From contig CAWEYR010000004.1 in NCBI GenBank assembly GCA_963813345.1, forward strand, positions 124,001 to 188,000: DNA of 64,000 bases, read 5' to 3'. Source of the stretch: CAWDDA01 sp963813345 (GTDB lineage: Bacteria; Acidobacteriota; Blastocatellia; RBC074). The position numbers and the translations under genes were made by a program. Shown one piece after another: positions 19,483 to 29,568 of this stretch (positions are counted from its first letter, which is position 1; each line of letters begins with the position of its first letter). The notes under the pieces were generated by a model. It was not told where the DNA came from, made no database searches, and saw only the letters and a list, made by a program, of their open reading frames with translations.

Positions 19483-20154
19483 TACTCCTCCGTCTCTTCT
19501 CATCCTATTCACCAAAAGATGTGCCTGCCGGGTCGGTTCCGGTTGACGGAAGCCTTTTGTAGCTCGTCTTGCAAGATCGATGGCTGACGGCAGATCGATC
19601 ATGTGGCCGACCGAAATGTACATTGGTGCAACATCCCGTTTTGTGCGGAGTACTGCACCTACAGTCTCCTCGCGATCGATGAGCGGCGTCCATTTGCCTG
19701 GCGTCACGGGCACTCGTCCATGCTCACCGACAAGTATGGTCTTTGCGCATCCGATGGTGGGAATCTCGAGCAGGACGCCAAGGTGACTCGCGATTCCGAA
19801 ACGGCGCTGGTGCGCTCGGCCGTGCCCATCGACCAGGAGCGCGTCAGGTTTGCATTTGAGATGTTTCCACGCAGCGAGCACAGATGGCGCCTCACGGAAG
19901 CTGAGCAGGGCCGGGACGTAAGGGAATCGTGCTGTGCTCTGCACGGCTACAGTCTCGACAATCGTCAGATCTTCGAGATTCAGAACGGCAACTGCGGTGA
20001 AGATTCGCGTCGAGAGTTTGTTGTAGGAAATGTCCGCTCCCGCAATCAGCCTGATCTTTCGCCTGACGCGGATCTCGCGGACCATCGAGCGCAGCCGGTA
20101 CTGGAGCGCAATGGCTTCGGTGGGACTAAGATTCCAGTCGTGAAGGTTATGCAA
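19384..20154 (-). CDS. nfi: Endonuclease V
   Basis: A 256-residue deaminated-base (inosine) repair nuclease. The metal-site residues are visible: Asp in AGADISY (residues 39-45), Glu in LLSFREAPSVL, and Asp in DALLVDGHGRAHQRRFGIASHLGV (about residue 109). The core matches the usual 220-230 residues. The last roughly 30 residues (GVRGQGSGVRGQGYGVQALAC...) are a translation of the family B heptamers and core, so the repeat has extended the protein. The start is TTG at 20154, four bases after the SlyD-like gene. Confidence 0.93.
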   Translation of the reverse strand: MHNLHDWNLSPTEAIALQYRLRSMVREIRVRRKIRLIAGADISYNKLSTRIFTAVAVLNLEDLTIVETVAVQSTARFPYVPALLSFREAPSVLAAWKHLKCKPDALLVDGHGRAHQRRFGIASHLGVLLEIPTIGCAKTILVGEHGRVPVTPGKWTPLIDREETVGAVLRTKRDVAPMYISVGHMIDLPSAIDLARRATKGFRQPEPTRQAHLLVNRMRRDGGVVGVRGQGSGVRGQGYGVQALACWSHSILETAS

Positions 20155-20158
20155 TGGC

Positions 20159-20609
20159 TCAGGAAGCGATTTCTACAAGCTCAAGCGAGAAATGAAGCTG
20201 CCGGCCGGCAAGAGGATGATTGGCATCGAGAGTGATCGACGTGTCGCTCACCTCGGTCACGGTCAATGGAATGATCGTGCCGTCCGGAGTGTGCATCTCT
20301 ATGTTCATACCCGTTTCCGGCTCGACAGAAAGATTGATCTGGTCGCGAGCAATTCTTTGCACGAGCTGTTCGTTCCTCTCACCGTATCCATCGTCCGGCT
20401 GGATGTGGACGTCTTTGCACTCACCTACTCGCATCCCGATCATAGCCTCATCGAAACCCGGTATCACCTCACCTTGCCCGACAGTAAACTCGAGCGGGTC
20501 GCGGCCGTCGGAGGAATCGAATACGGTTCCATCATCAAAGCGGCCCGTGTAATGAACTTTCACTGAGTCGCCGAGCTTTGCCTGTCCCTTACCAGTCAGC
20601 TTTGTGATA

Positions 20610-20620
<11 letters not shown>
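20159..20620 (-). CDS. SlyD-like FKBP-type peptidyl-prolyl isomerase
   Basis: A 153-residue FKBP-fold prolyl isomerase/chaperone. The N-terminal half has VKVHYTGRFDDGTVFDSS and VIPGFDEAMIGMRVGE. The insert-in-flap region follows, and the ending is the SlyD signature DANHPLAGRQLHFSLELVEI. The His-rich metal-binding tail of enteric SlyD is absent. I chose Met at 20620 over the upstream Met at 20677 because the domain starts there and the longer form would overlap the esterase by about 65 bases. Even so it overlaps the esterase stop by 11 bases, consistent with coupling. Confidence 0.92.
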
Positions 20621-22151
<1,531 letters not shown>

Positions 22152-22218
22152 AGAGGTTTCCCTGGTTCAGAATAGCGAGTCGCAGCGTTTCTGTGAAGTG
22201 CAGGCGTGTGCCTCTTCA

Positions 22219-22920
22219 TCAAACGACTCCCTTCAAATACTGTTTGCGGCGCGACGCGGAAAAACGCTCGATTGCGTACCGAAGCATAGTCCGAGGCATG
22301 ACCTGATAGTTTTTGGCGAGAAACTCTTCGAGTGCGCCCTGATCGCGTTTCCCAACTTCACGCAGCATCCACCCTGATGCTTTGTGGATGAGATCTTGAT
22401 CGTCAGATAGCAGCAGCTTCGAGATGGCGAGAGTGTCGGCGAAATCTGACTCGCGAATGAAGTAGTGTGTTGCCACTATTGACATACGCCGTTCCCAGAG
22501 ACTTCGCGATCTGGCGAGCTTATAGAGCGGCTTGCGGCTTCGTTTGTACAGATGCGCGCCCAAAATTTCAGGAGCTGAAGAATCAACCAGGTTCCAGTTA
22601 TTTATGAAGCGCGTATGTGCAAGATACGCTTTGAATATCGTTGTCCGCTCGCGTTCTCCACCTCTGGTAAAATGCCGCGCCAGATTCAGGAGCGCAACAA
22701 GGCGAGCTTCGTTGAAAGCCGATTTGAGCAGCTTTAGCGACTCAGTCTGGTCGAGCGGGTAGTCGCGAGCCATCTTCTTCAAAGGCTCGGCGCGAATCCC
22801 AAGGAATCGATCGCCCTCTCCATACTCACCCGGTCCGGTCTTGAAATACTTCTGAGCAAAGCGCGCATCTTCGCTGCTTCCGATTGCCTTCAATTTTGAT
22901 TCGATCTCTTTAGCAGTCAT
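22219..22920 (-). CDS. DNA alkylation repair protein (AlkD family)
   Basis: A 233-residue HEAT-like-repeat DNA glycosylase that removes N3/N7-alkylated bases. Conserved segments seen: QKYFKTGPGEYGEGDRFLGI, NNWNLVDSSAPEILG, SLWERRMSIVAT, DLIHKASGWMLREVGKRD and MPRTMLRYAIERF. Length matches the family. It is likely a standalone gene; a family B element lies immediately upstream, so promoter and repeat may interact. Confidence 0.94.
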   Translation of the reverse strand: MTAKEIESKLKAIGSSEDARFAQKYFKTGPGEYGEGDRFLGIRAEPLKKMARDYPLDQTESLKLLKSAFNEARLVALLNLARHFTRGGERERTTIFKAYLAHTRFINNWNLVDSSAPEILGAHLYKRSRKPLYKLARSRSLWERRMSIVATHYFIRESDFADTLAISKLLLSDDQDLIHKASGWMLREVGKRDQGALEEFLAKNYQVMPRTMLRYAIERFSASRRKQYLKGVV

Positions 22921-22925
22921 TAGGC

Positions 22926-23056
22926 CGCCAGTGGTCAGTGGTCAGTGGCCAGTGGTCAGTGTTTGAGTTCAAGCTTTAGCTTGTGGTTGCATTATCGCGT
23001 CATAAGAGCAAGCTAAAGCTTGAACTCTGAACACTGACCACTGGCCACTGACCACT
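22926..23056. repeat. Family B hairpin with GTGGTCA heptamers
   Basis: Left flank cagtggtcagtggccagtgg, then ttgagttcaagctttagctt, a loop with tggttgcatt, the inverted core, and right flank actgaccactggccactgac. The heptamers differ from those of the 19.3-kb copy but are again exact inverted partners on the two sides, including the ggcc variant. Confidence 0.9.
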
Positions 23057-23059
23057 CTT

Positions 23060-23632
23060 CTAGCCTGTTGCTCCCGGGAACTCTGGAGCGTGCATCACAC
23101 GCTCGGCCTGAGCGAAGTGCCGGCGCTCATGGTTCACGATAACGCGAAATGCATCGAGCAGGCTGTAAGTGATGACGCTCAGAGCGGGCGAAGTAATGAT
23201 GATGCGTTCGGGGTTGAGTCTCGCAGCAGCTTCAATCTTTGCGACGAGCTCATTCTGAAGATCAATGAAGCCGGAAACGATTGTGCCGGGAACATTACTG
23301 CTCGCCGGCTGAAACTTCGCGGGAGCTTTGAGCTTTCTTACCGTTTTGGGATCCAAGGCCTTGACCAACAGGTTTCCAAAGACTTTCGGCAGGATTGGAA
23401 TCCTCTCGAGCGCTCGCGTTCGTCTGGTACCGCTCAACGTCTCATCGATGATTTTCACGTAAGGGCGATTGGATGTCATCAGGTGATCCAGACATTGCCC
23501 GACACTCCAGGCTTCCGGATTCGGCTTCCAGTTGAGTTGCTCAACGCTTAACGGGCCGAAGGTTGCTCGAACATCGTCTGTCACCTGTCTGAGACCTGCA
23601 ACAAGTTCGGGAATTTTGCTTGACGAATCCAT
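23060..23632 (-). CDS. DinB family protein
   Basis: A 190-residue DinB/YfiT-like four-helix protein. The putative metal-binding histidines are in QCLDHLMTSN (His50) and VNHERRHFAQAERV (near residues 167-171). NWKPNPEAWSVGQCLDHL is a typical family opening. Many members are thiol-dependent transferases or have unknown function. No secretion signal. The stop lies four bases past a family B element. Confidence 0.88.
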   Translation of the reverse strand: MDSSSKIPELVAGLRQVTDDVRATFGPLSVEQLNWKPNPEAWSVGQCLDHLMTSNRPYVKIIDETLSGTRRTRALERIPILPKVFGNLLVKALDPKTVRKLKAPAKFQPASSNVPGTIVSGFIDLQNELVAKIEAAARLNPERIIITSPALSVITYSLLDAFRVIVNHERRHFAQAERVMHAPEFPGATG

Positions 23633-23745
23633 TGATTCTCTCCATCTGAGACACCATTCTCAATCGTTCTCTTGTAGCCTATCAGGCCCGGATGAAGCAA
23701 ATTACAGGAACTCCGGATACGACCTGAGGAAACGGCGGAGGAAGT

Positions 23746-24513
23746 ATGAACTTTAAAGGAAAGGTCGTGCTTGTAACTGGCGCTTCACAAGGGATAGGCC
23801 GCGCGGTCGCAGAGCAGTTTGCAGAAGCTGGAGCACTGATTGCTCTTCATTACTTTCGTCAAAAGGAGAATGCCGAGCAAACGCTTGATGCGCTTGCGCC
23901 CGCTTCGACTGGGAAGCATAGCCTTTTTCAAGGTGACCTCAGTCACGCAGACGAGGCAAGCAGGCTGGTTGATGAAGTGGCACGGACTTTCGGTCGAATT
24001 GATGTGGTCGTCAATAATGCCGGAATCTTTGAGCCCCATCCGATAGCTCAAGTGTCCTACGTTGAATGGACACAGGCGTGGGAACGCATTATTCAAACTA
24101 ATCTCATTGGTACCGCAAATGTGACGTTTTGTGCTGCCCGCCTGATGATTGAGCAGGGAGGGGGAAGGATCATCAATGTGTCGTCACGGGGTGCATTCAG
24201 AGGCGAGCCCGAAGCGCCGGCCTACGCTGCCAGTAAGGCAGCGGTGAACGCCATGAGCCAGTCGCTCGCGCAGGCGCTGGCTCCGCACAATATCTTTGTG
24301 TCGGTCGTTGCCCCTGGGTTCGTTGATACTGAGCGAGTCTCAGAAAAGGTCAGGGGCCCCGGCGGCGAGGCAATTCGCGATCAGAGTCCATTGAGACGCG
24401 TTGCACGCGCTGAGGAAGTAGCCCGCACGATCCTCTTTCTAGCCTCCGAAGGCACCGACTTCCTTACAGGCTCGATCATCGATATCAACGGAGCGTCCTA
24501 TCTGAGGACTTAG
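23746..24513 (+). CDS. Short-chain dehydrogenase/reductase
   Basis: A 255-residue classical SDR. The NAD(P) motif TGASQGIG (10-17), NNAG, the catalytic Ser in INVSSRGAF and YAASK (about 155-159) are present, as is the typical C-terminus FLASEGTDFLTGSIIDINGA. The start follows a GGAGGA Shine-Dalgarno. Resembles 3-oxoacyl-ACP-reductase-like SDRs, but the substrate cannot be decided and no fatty-acid genes are nearby. Confidence 0.92.
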   Translation: MNFKGKVVLVTGASQGIGRAVAEQFAEAGALIALHYFRQKENAEQTLDALAPASTGKHSLFQGDLSHADEASRLVDEVARTFGRIDVVVNNAGIFEPHPIAQVSYVEWTQAWERIIQTNLIGTANVTFCAARLMIEQGGGRIINVSSRGAFRGEPEAPAYAASKAAVNAMSQSLAQALAPHNIFVSVVAPGFVDTERVSEKVRGPGGEAIRDQSPLRRVARAEEVARTILFLASEGTDFLTGSIIDINGASYLRT

Positions 24514-24534
24514 CACTTCTGGGGGCTTCCGCGC

Positions 24535-24887
24535 CTAACCGATCTGCCTCATCCGTTTGGAAGGCGAAATAGATTCAACATTGGGGTCGTTCCCGGCAGC
24601 ACGAAGATCTGCTCCCGTACAGTCAGCAGTAAACATCGTGTCGTCGATCCAGGTTCGCACCTTGAATCCGTCAGGGACGTAGTTCGGCTTTCGCACCTTG
24701 ACGATGCAGGAGAGTGTCTCATTGTCGCCAGGCTTTGTGCTCCTGGTTGAGGACAGTTCGATCTTGCCCGGAAGATGCCTTTTACGGTCGACTACTATCT
24801 TTTTCTTGCTGCTCTCTTTGCTGCTTTTCGGGCGGGCTGTCGGACTGCCTTTTTTGCGGCTTTTTTTGGCACTTTCCTGACCTCCAT
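24535..24887 (-). CDS. Small Lys-rich protein downstream of the S8 protease (needs a -1 frameshift)
   Basis: ATG at 24887, preceded by AT-rich sequence, opens a 30-residue frame (MEVRKVPKKAAKKAV...) ending at a TAG. A second frame, one base back, runs through the same region and continues coherently to a TAG at 24535-24537 (KIVVDRKRHLPGKIEL..., ETLSCIVKVRKPNYVPDGF, VRTWIDDTMFTADCTGADL). A -1 shift in one of three A-runs would give one protein of about 117 residues: a Lys/Ala-rich head similar to the protease tail, plus a small globular domain. Two of the runs read A AAA AAA and A AAA AAG in the starting frame, canonical -1 slippery heptamers. A missed A in sequencing is the simpler explanation. 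No family recognised. Confidence 0.5.
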
Positions 24888-24900
24888 TTTAGCTGACTTT

Positions 24901-26796
24901 TTAGACTGCTTTCTTAGCTGCTTTCCTGGATGCCTTTTTCTTTGCGGGCTTCCTGGTGGTGGGGGAAACTCCCATCACAGTCGCAACAAGGCCATTTGCT
25001 GAGACGCGTCCGGTGCCGTAACGCGAGTCCCACACGGTTCCGGCAGGAGGCGTACGACGCGCGGTGGAAATCAGCGCCTGCCGAATATCCGCGACCGAGA
25101 GAGATTTGTTTCGCGCCTTTGCCTCTGCCAACATCAAGGCAATCGCGCCCGTCACGGTTGGTGCGGCCATACTCGTTCCAGACATCGAGGTGACGCCGGT
25201 TTTACTTCGGGATTTCGCTGCAATAACAGCATGTCCCGGCGCCGATATCTCGGGCTTTTCGCGTCCATCACGCGTCGGACCGGCGCTTGAGAACCAGGAG
25301 AGCGGCCGGTCTGGCTTGTGCGCATCATATGACCCTACAACAATCGAGTGATGTCCACACGAGATCGATCCCAGCGTGCGTGAATTGTCGTGTGGTTCCT
25401 GGAATGTCGATTGACCCGCATCGTCTCTTTCGACCCAGGCGTGAAACCCGACCTCCTGGTTCGACAGGCTTTTCAGCCTCAGCTTCCATTTGCCGGATGA
25501 TGCGTTGGGATGGAGGTAGATTCCGATCATGTTGTCGCCGTTATTTGGATCATTGAGTCTGTTCGCCGCGAACAGAATGACTTTGCCTCCACTTGTAACT
25601 GTTCCGCTTTCTCCGGGAGGAACGTTGCCGACACTTGTTCCGTTGGGTTGAAGGATTTCGACGCTGAGTCTCGCAGCACCTGCATACCAGAGTTCAAGCT
25701 CGTTGTCTGTCCAGTCGCCCGCGGCCACCATCCACGGAAGATCCAGCGTGCCTGTCTTTGGTACAGTGCCAGCCGCGTGAATTCCATCTGCGAATGAATT
25801 CGATGCTGCGATTACCACGGCTCGGTTCTTTGCCTGAGTGATGAGGCGGTCGATGCCTTGTTCGACAAGCGAGGAACCGTCATGCGGCCCACCATTGGTG
25901 CCGAGGCTGACGTTGATCGCGCAGGGCGCAGTGCCTGCTTCATCGAAGACGAACTTCATTGCTTCGAGAAGTTGAACGGAATCCCCAAAATTCTTGCCTA
26001 CGGCTTCAGGACCCTCCCACGGGATGTCACTGTTGGCTACCTCGACAAAGATCAATCCCGCATCCGGCGCTACGCCACGGACACCGCTTCCTCGACCATT
26101 TCCGGCTGCAATGTCCATGACGTGTGTTCCGTGTGCCGCACCAACTGCCTCGGGTCCGTATCCGAGGGCAGTGTAGGGATCGGTCTTGGTAATCGCTGAA
26201 TTGATCTGAGTAGAATTGTAGACACTTCCATAAGTGACACCTCCCGCAACACCGCCACCTGATCCCCACTGATCCCAGATTTTTTTGAGTCTGGTCTTGC
26301 CGGTCGACGTCATGAAATTACGGTGAGCGAAATCGCATCCGATGTCTACGATGCCGACGATTGCTCCACTTCCTGTCTTGCGTTTGGCCCCGGTTGGTAG
26401 CAGAGCCGGGAGAGCGAGTATTTCTTGAGTTGTCGCGGCGAGCGAAGGGCTCAGCCGTCGCGCGGCATTCATGCTTTTCACAAAAGGGCGTGCACGTACT
26501 GCTTCGATGCGAGAAACCGGAATCCGGGCCGTAACGATGTACGTGCCATCGGCAGCCTTCGGCCCGATCGTGGAGCCTGGCCGCACTTCGCTCTGCGCGT
26601 TCCAGGCATTGAGATCGGTGACCTTGGCAATAACGGCGACTTCATCGGCGTCGGTCGAAGACGTTGCAGGTTTCCTCATGCCCGAGCGTCGAAATGCGAT
26701 CAGCTTCTGCAGTCGCGGATCCATCTGAGCTCCAACTGGCGCTCGAGTCGATCCGAAAAGACGCGTGAACTTATAGGTGGCATCGTCTTGCGGCAT
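24901..26796 (-). CDS. S8 (subtilisin-like) serine peptidase with Lys/Ala-rich tail
   Basis: A 631-residue subtilase. The catalytic triad is clear: Asp in VGIVDIGCDFAHRNF, His in AAHGTHVMDIAAGN, Ser in MSGTSMAAPTVTGA. A roughly 120-residue N-terminal region precedes the catalytic domain; a beta-rich insert (GAARLSVEILQPNGTS...) sits between His and Ser. The C-terminus is strongly basic (TTRKPAKKKASRKAAKKAV). I chose ATG 26796 because AGGAGG precedes it; the frame remains open to 26877 through a family E repeat. No signal peptide is visible, so it is either cytoplasmic or exported by a non-Sec route. The basic tail resembles histone-H1-like tails. Confidence 0.9.
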   Translation of the reverse strand: MPQDDATYKFTRLFGSTRAPVGAQMDPRLQKLIAFRRSGMRKPATSSTDADEVAVIAKVTDLNAWNAQSEVRPGSTIGPKAADGTYIVTARIPVSRIEAVRARPFVKSMNAARRLSPSLAATTQEILALPALLPTGAKRKTGSGAIVGIVDIGCDFAHRNFMTSTGKTRLKKIWDQWGSGGGVAGGVTYGSVYNSTQINSAITKTDPYTALGYGPEAVGAAHGTHVMDIAAGNGRGSGVRGVAPDAGLIFVEVANSDIPWEGPEAVGKNFGDSVQLLEAMKFVFDEAGTAPCAINVSLGTNGGPHDGSSLVEQGIDRLITQAKNRAVVIAASNSFADGIHAAGTVPKTGTLDLPWMVAAGDWTDNELELWYAGAARLSVEILQPNGTSVGNVPPGESGTVTSGGKVILFAANRLNDPNNGDNMIGIYLHPNASSGKWKLRLKSLSNQEVGFHAWVERDDAGQSTFQEPHDNSRTLGSISCGHHSIVVGSYDAHKPDRPLSWFSSAGPTRDGREKPEISAPGHAVIAAKSRSKTGVTSMSGTSMAAPTVTGAIALMLAEAKARNKSLSVADIRQALISTARRTPPAGTVWDSRYGTGRVSANGLVATVMGVSPTTRKPAKKKASRKAAKKAV

Positions 26797-26828
26797 TGGC
26801 AGATTCCTCCAGTAGTTGACGTCAGAAG

Positions 26829-26941
26829 AATAACCACGGAACACACGGAAGAGACACGGAAAAGCACCGAAAAACAAAAAGCTTTAAGGTTTTGTCAATC
26901 TCCCTTTCCGTGTCTTTTCCGTGTGTTCCGTGGTTATTCTT
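26829..26941. repeat. Family E inverted repeat (ccacggaacacacggaa type), copy 1
   Basis: ataaccacggaacacacgga at the left, its inverted partner at the right end, with an irregular purine-rich/pyrimidine-rich interior of cacgga units. It lies between the S8 protease start and the ferredoxin 3' end. Copy 2 is at 52936-53059. Confidence 0.85.
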
Positions 26942-26991
26942 CTGGTCCCAGCCCCCTGATCCTACGCGCGCGGCCTCGCGCAATCAATAAG

Positions 26992-27225
26992 TCATTGGCC
27001 GTCGTCGCCAATGGCGTCGACGGGGCAGGCCTCGAGAGCTTCGCGACAGAGAGCTTCCTCCTCGGCGGTCTCAGGCTGCTTGACCACGTAGGAATGCTCT
27101 TCAGGAGCATTTCGCACGAAGTTCTCGGGAGCGATGTCGCGGCAGACATCACAGTCTATGCACTGGCGATCGACGTAGTATGGGCCAGGGTTGTTGTCAT
27201 GAAACTTTGAACTGCGATCGGGCAT
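26992..27225 (-). CDS. Single-cluster ferredoxin
   Basis: A 77-residue ferredoxin. Cluster ligands: Cys22, Cys25, Cys28 (CIDCDVC) and Cys67 in EACPVDAIG, the pattern for one [4Fe-4S] or, depending on the central ligand, [3Fe-4S] cluster. Extra Cys60. It starts 11 bases after the lipA stop on the same strand, so it is co-transcribed. Radical-SAM lipoyl synthase needs a one-electron donor, so it may serve LipA (inference). Confidence 0.9.
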   Translation of the reverse strand: MPDRSSKFHDNNPGPYYVDRQCIDCDVCRDIAPENFVRNAPEEHSYVVKQPETAEEEALCREALEACPVDAIGDDGQ

Positions 27226-27236
27226 GCTGAGGGCGG

Positions 27237-28130
27237 CTAACGATGGGCATTTTCCGGCCGATGCTCGTGCGCATGGTAGCTTGATCGCACCAGCGGGCCC
27301 GACTCAACATAACGGAAGCCCATTTCGAGTCCAATGATCTTGAGCGCGGCGAACTCTTCAGGTGTGTAGAATCTTTCGACGGGCAACCGCTTCTCGGAAG
27401 GTTGCAGATACTGACCAAGGGTCAGGACGTCACAGTCGACAGAACGAAGGTCGTGCATTGTCTCGACAAGTTCGTCCCATTCTTCACCCAATCCGACCAT
27501 TACGCCCGATTTGGTCAGCATTCCACGCCGCTCGAGATCGCGACGCTCGGCTGCTCGTTCGAGCAGTCGCAAAGTCCACTCGCGGTAGCGGGCATACGGA
27601 CGTACGCGCCGGTAGAGCCTCTGGACTGTCTCGGTGTTGTGGTTAAGGACATCGGGTTGAGCATCGAGCACGATATCGAGTGCCTTTTCGTTGCCTTCGA
27701 AATCGGGTGTTAAGACCTCGATACGGCATTCAGGATTGAGGGATCGCACGGCGTGGATTGTTGCGGCGAAATGCGATGCTCCACCGTCTTCTCGATCGTC
27801 GCGGTTGACAGAAGTGATGACAGCGTGGCGCACGCCGAGCTTTTGGACAGCTTCAGCAACGTGACGCGGTTCTTCGTGATCCAAAGGAATCGGATCGCCC
27901 TTTTTGACTGCGCAGAAGCCGCATTTACGGGTGCAGACGTCGCCCGCAATCATAAACGTAGCGGTGCCGTGCGACCAGCATTCGTAAATATTCGGGCAGC
28001 GAGCTTCCTGACAGACAGTGTGAAGACTCAAGTCATTCACCAGGCGGCGCACGCTCAGGAACTCATCGTCCATCCGCAGCCGAACCTTCAACCAGTCCGG
28101 TTTCGGACCTTTCAAAGTCGTTAATGCCAT
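27237..28130 (-). CDS. lipA: Lipoyl synthase
   Basis: A 297-residue radical-SAM enzyme that inserts two sulfurs into octanoyl groups on E2/GcvH proteins. The auxiliary cluster cysteines are C40, C45, C51 (CxxxxCxxxxxC); the SAM cluster is C66, C70, C73 (CTRKCGFC). The C-terminal Ser ligand is in VRSSYHA. ITSVNRDDREDGGASHF and LNHNTETVQRLY are family landmarks. Short spacing to gltS upstream (42 bases) and ferredoxin downstream puts it in the lpd-E2-lipB run. Confidence 0.97.
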   Translation of the reverse strand: MALTTLKGPKPDWLKVRLRMDDEFLSVRRLVNDLSLHTVCQEARCPNIYECWSHGTATFMIAGDVCTRKCGFCAVKKGDPIPLDHEEPRHVAEAVQKLGVRHAVITSVNRDDREDGGASHFAATIHAVRSLNPECRIEVLTPDFEGNEKALDIVLDAQPDVLNHNTETVQRLYRRVRPYARYREWTLRLLERAAERRDLERRGMLTKSGVMVGLGEEWDELVETMHDLRSVDCDVLTLGQYLQPSEKRLPVERFYTPEEFAALKIIGLEMGFRYVESGPLVRSSYHAHEHRPENAHR

Positions 28131-28172
28131 AAGCGAATTGATTATACCCTCTGATTGAGCCGCGCGAACAAC

Positions 28173-29414
28173 TCAACGCCCCCAGATGTTCAGGCAGATC
28201 GTGATGATGATCGCATTCGTGAAATCTATGAAGAATGCGCCCACCATCGGTACCACGAGAAAAGCGCGGGGCGCCCTGCCATAGCGCTCGACCAGTGACT
28301 TCATATTGGCCATCGCATTCGCAGTGGTTCCGAGCATAAAGCCACAAAATCCGCCACTCATGACGGCTGAATCGTAGTCGCGTCCCATAATCTGGAAAAT
28401 CGGCCAGAAGCAAACTATTGCAACTGCTGCAACCTGCGCAGCAAGAATCGCAATCAGGGGCAATGCCAGACCGGAAAGTTCCCAAAGTTTAAGCGTCATG
28501 ATCGCCATGACGATGAAGAGCGACAGCGCGACGTTGCCAATGTCATCGATAACCCGCTGCGACAGCCCGAAGACTTTCGTGGCGTCATCAAGATTGCGGA
28601 TCACGGCTGCAACCAGCATCGCGCCAATGTAGGCCGGAAGCGTCAGGCCGATGCCGGCGAAACCCTTGCTTACCCATGACCCGATCCACATCGCAATCAG
28701 AATTATGACCAGACTCTTGAGCAGCGCGTATGCCTCCACATCCTCACCGGCCGGGGTCACCGTGACCGGCTCTTCGAGCTTTTCCTCGACGATGTTTTCT
28801 GCCGTTGGAGTGGGCAGCTCTGAAGTCGAACCGCCTTTCCGCGGGACCTTCAGCTTGTATCGCTCAATCAGAAACGTTCCTACCGGACCCCCGATGATTC
28901 CACCTGAGATTATCCCGACCATGGCTGCCGCAACTGCGACCGAAGCTGCCCCGGGTACGCCTGCCTGTTCAAAGAGTGGGGCAAATGCGAGTCCAGTCGC
29001 CGGGCCTCCCGTGAGAGTGACCGATCCCGCGAGCACGCCAAACAGCGGATTCAATCCGAAGGGCAGCGCTACCAGTGCTCCGATAACATTCTGAAGGATC
29101 GCAAAGATGGTCGATGCCACGAAGAAGATAATGACCTGCAACCCTCCGATCCGGAGGAGTCCAAAGCTGGCACCGAATCCGATCGTAGTAAAGAAAGCGA
29201 TCATCAAGGGGCTTTGTAGTGTCGTATCGAACTGAAAGAGTTGAGTCCCTGAGTTTCTTGCAATCACGTTAACAATCGCGATCAGCAAGCCTCCAATTAC
29301 TGGCGCCGGCACGTTATAACGCGCGAGAGGTTTGACGAAGTACCGGATGCCGTAACCAATGAAAAGGATTATTCCTGCGAACGCGAGTGTGTTAATCAGA
29401 TCTAGTGAAAGCAC
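28173..29414 (-). CDS. gltS: Sodium/glutamate symporter GltS
   Basis: A 413-residue ESS-family carrier with about eleven helices in two inverted repeats. Family segments: VPAPVIGGLLIA, SVTLTGGPATGLAFAP (first GG-x-G reentrant loop) and VMSGGFCGFMLGTTANAMANM (second). A hydrophilic linker (about residues 200-225) splits the halves. GTG start at 29414 with AGGAGG just upstream. Imports glutamate with Na+ according to the family. Confidence 0.92.
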   Translation of the reverse strand: MLSLDLINTLAFAGIILFIGYGIRYFVKPLARYNVPAPVIGGLLIAIVNVIARNSGTQLFQFDTTLQSPLMIAFFTTIGFGASFGLLRIGGLQVIIFFVASTIFAILQNVIGALVALPFGLNPLFGVLAGSVTLTGGPATGLAFAPLFEQAGVPGAASVAVAAAMVGIISGGIIGGPVGTFLIERYKLKVPRKGGSTSELPTPTAENIVEEKLEEPVTVTPAGEDVEAYALLKSLVIILIAMWIGSWVSKGFAGIGLTLPAYIGAMLVAAVIRNLDDATKVFGLSQRVIDDIGNVALSLFIVMAIMTLKLWELSGLALPLIAILAAQVAAVAIVCFWPIFQIMGRDYDSAVMSGGFCGFMLGTTANAMANMKSLVERYGRAPRAFLVVPMVGAFFIDFTNAIIITICLNIWGR

Positions 29415-29428
29415 AACACCTCCTGATA

Positions 29429-29568
29429 GTACTGAGTGCTGAGTACTGTGGTGTTGAGTTCAAGCTTTAGCTTGCTGGTTGCATTCTGAGGCCCTAGTTG
29501 ATCTCGGAACGCAACCACACAGCTAAAGCTTGAACTCAGAACCAGCACTCAGCATCCAGCACTCTTCA
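29429..29568. repeat. Family B hairpin with GTGCTGA-type heptamers
   Basis: actgagtgctgagtactgtg, then ttgagttcaagctttagctt, a loop with ggttgcattctgaggccctag, the inverted core, and cagcactcagcatccagcac. It ends at the DAACS stop codon and starts close to the gltS Shine-Dalgarno. Confidence 0.9.

Noticed and set aside
24698..24880. 60-residue very hydrophobic plus-strand ORFs (FFLLLSLLLF)
   Set aside because: They are the complement of Lys-codon-rich sequence on the minus strand, so hydrophobicity is an artefact.
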